The notes under the pieces are model-generated. The model ran no database searches, had not been told where the DNA came from, and saw only the letters and a list, made by a program, of their open reading frames with translations. This document shows positions 57,521 to 64,000 of a DNA stretch of 64,000 nt, piece by piece (positions within the stretch are counted from its first letter, which is position 1; each line of letters opens with the position of its first letter). The stretch covers positions 1,347,813 to 1,411,812 of the forward strand of contig NC_023033.1 in NCBI RefSeq assembly GCF_000505665.1, written 5' to 3'. Position numbers and translations under genes: made by a program. Source of the DNA: Thermosynechococcus sp. NK55a. Its GTDB lineage: Bacteria > Cyanobacteriota > Cyanobacteriia > Thermosynechococcales > Thermosynechococcaceae.

Positions 57521-60112
57521 ATGACGTTTGATGTCACTCCTACAAAATCCTTTGTTCTAAGTGGTGCCCGCCCCCACTATAGTCCTGATCGCCCCGGGCG
57601 GGTGGAACATATTTTCCTTGATTTGACGCTGGATTTAGAGGCTCAAACCTGCTGGGGACAGTGCTACATTCACTTGCGCCCCCTCCATTCTCAATTGCGA
57701 TACCTACGCCTCAATGCCGTGGGGCAACAGATCAAGGGCGTGACCGTGCAGCACCAACCCCAAACCTTCCACTACGACGGCGAATTCCTTGATATTTCCC
57801 TCGATGAGAGCCTAGGGATTAGCCCCGATCAGGTGCTGCTGATTGCCATTGACTATCGCCTTGAGAAGCCTCAGCGAGGGTTATACTTTGTCCCCACCCA
57901 CCCACCCCAAGCCTGGACTCAAGGGGAAGATGAGGACTCCCGCTATTGGTTTCCCTGTTTTGACTATCCTGGTCAACTGGCCACCTCAGAGATCAGAGCA
58001 CGAGTGCGCCAACCCTTACAGGCCATTTCCAATGGTGAATTGCGTGCCTGTTATAGCGAGGGGGAGTGGCAAGTCTTTGATTGGTACCAGCCCCAGGTTC
58101 ACCCCACCTACCTGATGACCTTGGCAGTGGGGGATTTTGCCGTTTTTGATGATCAGTGGCAGGGCAAGCCCGTCACCTACTACGTTGCTAAGGATCGCGC
58201 TGCCGATGCACTACGCACCTTGGGCAAAACACCAAGGATGATTGACTTTTTCAGCCGCATCTATGGCTATCCCTACCCCTACCCCAAATATGCCCAGGTA
58301 TGTGTGGCTGATTTTATCTTTGGGGGCATGGAAAATACCTCGACAACGCTGCTCACCGATCGCTGTCTTTTGGATGAGCGGGCAGCTGCGGAAGATTTTC
58401 GCAGTGAAAGCTTAGTTGCCCATGAGCTGGCACACCAGTGGTTTGGGGATCTGGTGGTGATCAAGCACTGGTCCCATGCCTGGATTAAGGAGGGCATGGC
58501 CTCCTATGCCGAGGTGCTGTGGTTTGAAGAGGAATATGGCGCTGATTTTGCCGCCTACTACCGTCTTGGGGAGTTGCGCAGCTACCTCAGTGAGGATAGC
58601 GATCGCTACCGCCGCCCTATTGTCACCCACGTCTATCGCGAGGCCATTGAACTTTACGATCGCCACCTCTACGAAAAAGGCGCCTGTGTCTATCACATGA
58701 TCCGCCAAGAACTCGGCGAAGAACTATTCTGGAAAGCCATTCAAACCTTTGTCCAGACCTACGCCCATCAAACCGTTGAAACGGTGGATCTTCTGCGGGC
58801 CATTGAAAGTGCCACTGGACGCAACTTACTTCCCCTCTTTGACCAATACGTGTTTCGCGGCGGTCATCCCGACTTCCATGTCAGCTATCGCTGGGAGGCT
58901 ACCGATCAATTAGCCGTTATTACCGTCAAGCAGCAGCAGGTAACCGAAGGCGTTACCCCCCTAGAGCGCAATCTTTTTGATCTGCGGATTCCCATCGGTA
59001 TCGGTACCGTAGATGAGCAGGGACAGGTGTCAGTGAAGATCATGCCGCTGCGCATTCATGAACCAGAGCACACCTTCTATCTACCGCTGCCAAAGCAACC
59101 CAGGTTTGTGAGTTTTGATGCCGGCAACCATACGTTAAAAACCGTAACCCTAGAGTACCCCCTGCCGGAGCTCAAGGCGCAGCTTCAGTACGACCCCGAT
59201 GTGCTCGGACGCATTCAAGCCGCGATTGCCCTTGGTAAAAAAGGCAACTTAGAGGTGGTTCAAGTCCTTGCAGAGGCGCTGAAACGGGAACCCTTCTGGG
59301 GGGTTCGCCGCGAAATTGCCAAAGTCCTAAGCACAATTCAACTGGCTCAAAGTTTAGATGCCCTGAAACTGGCGCTTGCGGATCACCATCCCCATGTGCG
59401 CGCAGCAGCAGTGGAGGCCATTGCAGGATTTAAGTCTGCGAAAGCCTACGAACTCCTCAAGCCCATTGCCAAGCATGGCGACCCCAGTTATAGCGTTGAA
59501 GCAGCTGCCCTGAAGGGAATTGGGGTCATTGCTGCTGCCAAACTGCAACCGAAACCCAAGCCCGAAAAAGTGCTGAAACGGCTGCGCAAGGCCTTGGAAA
59601 GGCGGCAGGGCTGGAACGAGGTGGTGCGCTGTGGGGCGATCGCTGGCGTGGGACAACTCAAGGATGTGCCAGAGGCGGTGAATTTGGTTCTCGACTATAC
59701 TGCTATGGATGTCCCGCAACCCCTGCGTTTGGCAGCCATTCGTACCCTTGGCACCATTGGCGATCGCCACCATCCCCAACTGCAGCAAATTCTAGAACGG
59801 CTAGAGCAACTGAGCCATGAGACCTTTTTCTTTACCCAGATGGCCGTTGTCCAAGCCCTGAGTCAAATTGACCATCCACGGGTTTTGGGCATCCTGCAAC
59901 AGGTGGGCGATCGCACCACCGATGGCCGCATCAAGCGACTCGTGGATGAAAGCATTGCCAAGGTGCAAAAAGCCATTGGCAGCGATGATCGTCTCCAGAC
60001 TCTAGAAACCACCCTTAGCGAATTGCAAAAGGAAAATCAAACCCTGAAAAGCCGCCTTGAAGAATTGGAGGCACGAACTAAAGCTACCAATCAGGAATCA
60101 GCCCCCACTTAG
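57521..60112 (+). CDS. M1-family aminopeptidase with HEAT repeats
   Basis: 863 residues from the ATG at 57521 (a GTG at 57500 is possible). Catalytic GGMEN and HELAHQWFGDLV, with the third zinc ligand in WIKEGMASYAEV. The C-terminal half holds HEAT repeats (RRKIAK/VRAAAVEAIAGF type) and ends in a short coiled coil (~835-860). Zinc aminopeptidase of the ERAP/LTA4H class; cytoplasmic. Confidence 0.93.
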   Translation: MTFDVTPTKSFVLSGARPHYSPDRPGRVEHIFLDLTLDLEAQTCWGQCYIHLRPLHSQLRYLRLNAVGQQIKGVTVQHQPQTFHYDGEFLDISLDESLGISPDQVLLIAIDYRLEKPQRGLYFVPTHPPQAWTQGEDEDSRYWFPCFDYPGQLATSEIRARVRQPLQAISNGELRACYSEGEWQVFDWYQPQVHPTYLMTLAVGDFAVFDDQWQGKPVTYYVAKDRAADALRTLGKTPRMIDFFSRIYGYPYPYPKYAQVCVADFIFGGMENTSTTLLTDRCLLDERAAAEDFRSESLVAHELAHQWFGDLVVIKHWSHAWIKEGMASYAEVLWFEEEYGADFAAYYRLGELRSYLSEDSDRYRRPIVTHVYREAIELYDRHLYEKGACVYHMIRQELGEELFWKAIQTFVQTYAHQTVETVDLLRAIESATGRNLLPLFDQYVFRGGHPDFHVSYRWEATDQLAVITVKQQQVTEGVTPLERNLFDLRIPIGIGTVDEQGQVSVKIMPLRIHEPEHTFYLPLPKQPRFVSFDAGNHTLKTVTLEYPLPELKAQLQYDPDVLGRIQAAIALGKKGNLEVVQVLAEALKREPFWGVRREIAKVLSTIQLAQSLDALKLALADHHPHVRAAAVEAIAGFKSAKAYELLKPIAKHGDPSYSVEAAALKGIGVIAAAKLQPKPKPEKVLKRLRKALERRQGWNEVVRCGAIAGVGQLKDVPEAVNLVLDYTAMDVPQPLRLAAIRTLGTIGDRHHPQLQQILERLEQLSHETFFFTQMAVVQALSQIDHPRVLGILQQVGDRTTDGRIKRLVDESIAKVQKAIGSDDRLQTLETTLSELQKENQTLKSRLEELEARTKATNQESAPT

Positions 60113-60152
60113 GGCTGTAGCATAGATAGAGCAACAACTAAAGGAGGCTTGG

Positions 60153-61159
60153 GTGACCAAAAAACGGGTACTTTCGGGAGTACAGCCCACAGGTAGCCTG
60201 CATTTAGGCAATTACCTCGGTGCCATTCGCAACTGGGTAGCCAGTCAAGCAGAGTATGAAAACTACTTCTGCGTGGTGGATTTACACGCGATTACAGTAC
60301 CCCACGATCCGGCGGCACTCGCCGCCAATACCTACACGGTGGCTGCTCTGTATTTGGCCTGTGGTATTGATCCTGCCCACGCCACTATTTTTGTGCAATC
60401 CCACGTCAGCGCCCATGCCGAACTCACTTGGTTACTCAACTGCATTACCCCCCTCAACTGGCTAGAGGACATGATCCAATTCAAGGAAAAAGCCGTCAAG
60501 CAGGGGGAAAATGTGGCAGCAGGACTGCTGGACTACCCTGTGCTCATGGCAGCAGATATTTTGCTCTACGATGCCGATCTTGTGCCCGTGGGCGAAGATC
60601 AAAAACAGCACTTGGAGCTGACCCGCGATATTGCTGCCCGTGTGAATTACCTCTTTGCCCGCAATCAGCCGCCAATTTTGAAACTGCCGGAACCCTTGAT
60701 TCCTCAGGCGGGGGCACGGGTGATGAGTCTCACCGATGGCACAAAAAAATGTCGAAGTCAGATCCATCGGAGTTGAGTCGGATTAACCTTTTGGACTCCC
60801 CTGAAGAGATTCGCAAAAAGATCAAGCGCTGCAAAACGGATCCGATTCGTGGCTTGGCATTTGACGATCCCGATCGCCCTGAAGCCAATAACCTGCTGAG
60901 CCTCTATCAAGTGCTTACGGGAAAAACTAAAGAGGCAGTGGCGGCAGAGTGTGCCGATATGGGCTGGGGACAGTTTAAGCCCCTGCTCACGGATGCGGTG
61001 ATTGCTACCCTTGAACCAATTCAGCAGCGCTACAACGAGATTATGGCAGATCCAAGCTACCTGAAGGATTTGCTGAAAAAAGGCCAAGAGCAGGCAGCGA
61101 GTGTGGCAAATGCCACTTTAGAGCGGGTGAAACTTGCCTTTGGGTTTACGCTCCCATGA
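60153..61159 (+). CDS. trpS: Tryptophanyl-tRNA synthetase, reading frame broken at KMSKS
   Basis: GTG start with AAGGAGG ahead. Frame 1 (60153-60776) carries the HIGH-type motif [10 protein letters not shown] and the Rossmann core up to LTDGTKK; the remaining frame (from ~60749 to 61159) begins [12 protein letters not shown] and gives the anticodon-binding domain. Joined, the protein is 335 residues, the normal TrpS length. The break is at a run of seven A (60743-60749) where eight would keep the frame. As the enzyme is essential and no second copy is in the window, either the base is a sequencing error or slippage restores it. Confidence 0.9.
60743..60749 (+). other. In-phase -1 slippery heptamer A_AAA_AAA
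   Basis: Zero-frame codons are ACA AAA AAA TGT, so the heptamer has the X_XXY_YYZ phase. A -1 slip gives ACA AAA AAA ATG TCG AAG TCA, i.e. TKKMSKS, the exact catalytic motif. The non-shifted product would stop at 60776. Confidence 0.5.
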
Positions 61160-62405
61160 GAATAGGCCGAAAGCTCAGACAGGCGTGGGGGGCATTTTGG
61201 CGGCGATCGCGCCTTGTCAATGGCGAGCCCCTCAATTGGGTCAGTCTCACTGTCATTATATTGTTGGATATTTTTATCCTCATTAATGTCTTTAGTGGCC
61301 TCAGCGAAATTAGCCATTGGCCCTTGAGTCCCAGTCAAGCTCAGCCCTGCTATGAGCCGTGGCAAAGCTATCGTCAGGATAGAGGGAGCGATCGCGCGAT
61401 TCGTTTTCTCAAGCAGCAGATGATCTTGGAGCCATTGCCCCAGGGCCACCTAGAGCAGCTAGAAGAGAGTGCCAAAGGGAAACTGGGAACCCTCTCATCC
61501 ATTTGCTTGACCTACGCAAAATATCAGGACGCTGTCAACCATCCCCCAAATCAGGCGCGACTCAGACAACAACAGAAAAAACAGGCGCAAATCCAAACCC
61601 TCGAGGCCAGCAATGCCCGCATTCGCCAAGAGTATGGCTCAACCCTATTGGAGCAGCTTGCCGGACAACCTCCGGAGCAATCCATCAACTTGGTAGAAGC
61701 TGCCAAGGCCAAAGTCACTCTTGAAGCCAACAATCGCCAGATCGCCGCTCTCAAAAATGAGATTGCTGCCCTTGAACAGGCAATTCTCCAGGAACCCAGT
61801 AGCCAAGCATTCCTGAACTTTTTAGAAGACACCACCCAATTTGCCCAGCTTGAGAGCGAATACCGGCGCTCTCAATTTTGGTATCCCAGCCTGCAATTGC
61901 TCCTGCAGGTTCTTTTTTATTGCCACTGATTAGCATTGCCCTCTGGGTGTATCGCTTTGGCGATCGCCACCACTATGGCCTGCTTGCCCTCATGAGTTGG
62001 CACCTGTTGGTGATCTTCTCAATTCCCTTGGTGCTGAAGATCTTTGAACTGTTGCAGGTGGGAGCACTCTTTGAATGGCTGTCCAGTTGGATTCTTGCCC
62101 TCTTTGGCGGCCTGCTCTTTTTGGTCAGCTATCTTTATATTCTGCTGATTCCAGCAGTGGGGTTTGGCGTCATCAAAGTGGCACAAGCTGTTTTCCTCAA
62201 TCCACAGCGACAGGCGGCAGGGCGCATTCAAAAACAACGCTGTGTGCGCTGTGGTAAACGATTGCGGGATTTGGACCAACACTGTCCCCACTGTGGTTAT
62301 TTGCAGTGGATGCCCTGTCCCAGTTGTGGGCGGCCCACCTACCGCCACTTGCCCTATTGCCGCCACTGTGGTGCCTTGATCCCCCCAACAGTTAGTCCTT
62401 CCTAG
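61156..62405 (+). pseudogene. Zinc-ribbon membrane protein, frameshifted
   Basis: The first frame (61156-61929) has a membrane helix (~28-50) and a long coiled coil (~120-230), then stops after VLFYCH. The +/- one-base frame continues as LLPLISIALWVYRF with three or four membrane helices and a C-terminal double zinc ribbon (CVRCGKRL...CPHCG, CPSCG...CRHCG). The break is at six T (61913-61918) where seven would restore one 416-residue protein. It overlaps the trpS stop (ATGA). Either an error or a real lesion. Confidence 0.75.
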
Positions 62406-63016
62406 AACGGTGGAGCCCGTCGGCACACTCCCGCTGTAACCCCTGCAGTGCCATATTGGGTAAGCGCTCAGCAGCAAAGGCCTCGGCTTCAATGGGAATC
62501 TCTTCAGGGTCATAGCCACTCTTGCGGTAAAATCTGCCACGATACCGGGGCTGACGTGGATGCCCACGGGCACTGGGGAATCCAAATCCCCTTTAGGCCT
62601 ACACAACATGCCAACCCTCGTGACGCAGGGTTTCCAGAAAAATCCGCCAATGGGCGAGGGTGCGGGGATGCACGATCAAGGGATTTCAACTAAAACCATA
62701 GGAACCGTAGTTATCATCTTGGCGCTGACGGATATAGAACGGATATCGAGGGTGGTACCCCTATGCAAAATCCTGCGAATCAACTGATAGACTTCCACCT
62801 CAGGACTGTTTTGCAGCCAAAGACGGGCGGGGTTGTGGCACGGACAATAAATGAATAAATCAGATCAAACAGACGCTGCATATCCTCATCAGAACCATCA
62901 ATGGGGATCAAGTCCCGCTGCGCCAGGGTTACAGATGGCGAAATCAAAAGGGCGATCGCCAGGGTCAATGTAGATACAGAAACCCAAAACCAGCCTCGAA
63001 TTTGTTTTTTTAACAC
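62402..63016 (-). pseudogene. Decayed gene for an exported zincin-like protein
   Basis: Starts with an intact signal peptide and 50 residues (ISPSVTLAQRDLIPIDGSDE) to RLFDLIYSFIV, then shifts frame: HNPARLWLQNSPEVEVYQLI follows, then LIVHPRTLAHWRIFLETLRHEGWHVVQ-like sequence with HEGWH (HExxH, 62608-62622), a TAG, and finally GYDPEEIPIEAEAFAAERLP up to the stop at 62402. Each piece is in a different frame in the expected order, with at least three disruptions. Ancestral product: a secreted zinc-metallopeptidase-like protein. Confidence 0.75.
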
Positions 63017-63214
63017 AACGATCAGCCCCCTACCCTGGGGGAATGCTGCTTCTAACCGAGCAATTTTGATAGGAGTCTAAACATGTTCTCTATCGCGATT
63101 CCCCAGCGATCCCCACCCTTTTCAGAAAGATGAGATCACAGTCAGAAAAACCGCAAAGCCGCTTCTTGAGAGCATAAAGCACCATTGGTGCCCCAGTGGT
63201 TTAGAAAAGGTGTG

Positions 63215-63220
63215 TATAAT
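63215..63220 (+). promoter_or_regulatory. Possible -10 box for the terminal signalling gene
   Basis: TATAAT lies 85 bases before the ATG at 63305. No good -35 is found at the right distance, so it may be an activator-dependent or extended promoter. Confidence 0.35.
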
Positions 63221-63304
63221 GAACTTAGGAAAAAGCAATCAATAACACCATTTGATAAACTTTTGTAAATTTTTATTTTGAATGTCTTGGGCGATGCTTT
63301 ACCA

Positions 63305-64000
63305 ATGATTGAGAAACTCCTTGTTTTGTCCGCTGTTGATGACTGCCCTTCAGAATCACTATCGCCCCTTGAAGTCGTCACAGAAGAGTCTGCGCAAAAA
63401 TATCCTCAAAAAAAATGCTTACCCCCACCTACCAACCTATTAGTGATCGAAAACATCCCCCAATCGGGTGAAATTTTATATCCACATCTTGCAGAGATTG
63501 ATTACATTCGCTATCAAGTTCACACCTGTCTGTATTCTCATTTAACCCCCGGTGTGGTTGCTCAGGCCAAACCCAATCTCCTTATCCTTATTACTCAAGG
63601 GGATCACGTTCTTAAAGCAGTGCAAACACTCCAGCAACGCTATCCACACTTGCCCCTAGTTGTGATTGATCCTAGCGATCGCCCTGATCTGGCTACCCAA
63701 GTACTGCACAGTGGCGCTCAGGATTATTTAACTATTCAGGAACTCAGTCCTCACTTGCTGGCGCGCAGTATCCGCCATGCCATTGAGCGCCATCAGGTGG
63801 AACACCAACTGCTGCGCCAAGCCCAATACGATCGCCTGCTGGTGCAGATTACTCAGCACATTCACCAAACCCTTGAACTTCCGACGATTCTGGAAACTGC
63901 TGTCAAGGATGTGCGAGAACTCCTAGGGTGCGATCGCGTGCTCATTTATCGCTTCCTCGACGATTGGCGCGGCATTATGGATGTTGAAGCCGTCGTTCCC
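63305..64000 (+). CDS. Pseudo-receiver plus GAF signalling protein (3' end outside window)
   Basis: Open frame of 232 codons running off the window. Residues ~45-150 resemble a receiver domain (LLVIENIPQSGEIL, VLHSGAQDYLTIQEL), but the phospho-acceptor position reads ILITQ instead of LLLD, so it is probably not phosphorylated. A helical linker leads into a GAF domain (from ~180: TILETAVKDVRELLGCDRVLIYRF) of the phytochrome/cyanobacteriochrome kind. The chromophore Cys and output domain would lie beyond the edge. The gene order fits a Thermosynechococcus cyanobacteriochrome such as SesB, but this is only a suggestion. Confidence 0.7.
   Translation, partial: MIEKLLVLSAVDDCPSESLSPLEVVTEESAQKYPQKKCLPPPTNLLVIENIPQSGEILYPHLAEIDYIRYQVHTCLYSHLTPGVVAQAKPNLLILITQGDHVLKAVQTLQQRYPHLPLVVIDPSDRPDLATQVLHSGAQDYLTIQELSPHLLARSIRHAIERHQVEHQLLRQAQYDRLLVQITQHIHQTLELPTILETAVKDVRELLGCDRVLIYRFLDDWRGIMDVEAVVP

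Noticed and set aside
62019-62609. 196-codon minus-strand frame across the zinc-ribbon gene end
   Set aside because: It is antisense to clear zinc-ribbon codons and out of frame with the zincin-like blocks.

Overview
The window looks like chromosome of a thermophilic unicellular cyanobacterium of the Thermosynechococcus type. Three observations point there: HIP1 octamers (GCGATCGC) occur throughout; a complete phycocyanin operon (cpcB-A-C-D-E-F) is followed by three tandem rod-core linker genes (cpcG1, G2, G4); and psbZ, a CAAD/CURT1-like thylakoid protein, a Tab2-like factor and several cyanobacteria-only DUF proteins are present. The species is inferred from gene content and was not tested.

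Layout. 0-1.3 kb: 3' end of a repetitive surface-type protein with 327-bp tandem repeats. 1.4-4.2 kb: OmpR-type response regulator, CHASE3-type histidine kinase and a small exported protein. 4.2-4.5 kb: terminator and a structured stretch resembling an IS200/IS605 right end, abutting eda. 5-8.5 kb: DUF1997, a cellulose-synthase-like glycosyltransferase, DUF1823. 8.4-11.7 kb (minus): rimP-nusA-ylxR with bioA in the place where infB is usually found. 12.4-14.7 kb: arsJ plus its partner GAPDH with an ArsR-type operator half-site pair upstream. 14.7-18.1 kb: D27-like DUF4033, a membrane/HEAT protein, an apparently solitary N4/N6 DNA methyltransferase, a SPOR-like exported protein. 18.2-25.1 kb: thiE, SAM methyltransferases, ygfZ, Nif11, yvcK, DUF3177, 2'-5' RNA ligase-like protein. 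25.5-26.6 kb: PadR regulator, family-4 uracil-DNA glycosylase. 26.9-33.3 kb: cpc operon, preceded by a leader that folds on paper into a three-way junction, with a GC-rich stem-loop between cpcA and cpcC and a terminator at the end. 33.3-48.4 kb: M23 peptidase, psbZ, housekeeping genes (trmH-type, ffh, GH57 branching enzyme, pgm, Mre11/SbcD-like nuclease), tRNA-Phe, a transposase relic and a candidate small RNA with its own promoter and terminator. 48.4-53.9 kb: trmB, a short-chain dehydrogenase pseudogene, amt with an NtcA box, tab2, dapB, cupin, a truncated coiled-coil gene. 54.3-57.2 kb: protoglobin, roadblock/LC7, Ras-like GTPase, DUF4388/PATAN and hemerythrin genes in one run. 57.3-63 kb: DUF167, M1 aminopeptidase, then three consecutive genes with broken frames (trpS, a zinc-ribbon membrane protein, an exported zincin-like pseudogene). 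63.3 kb-end: start of a pseudo-receiver plus GAF signalling protein that runs off the window.

The most unusual cluster is the protoglobin-roadblock-GTPase-PATAN-hemerythrin run. It puts two different O2/NO-binding folds on either side of an MglA/MglB-like switch and a PATAN output domain, which suggests a gas-responsive polarity or motility switch. The second is trpS, whose frame breaks exactly at KMSKS on an A7 heptamer that lies in the right phase for -1 ribosomal slippage; one slip restores the motif.
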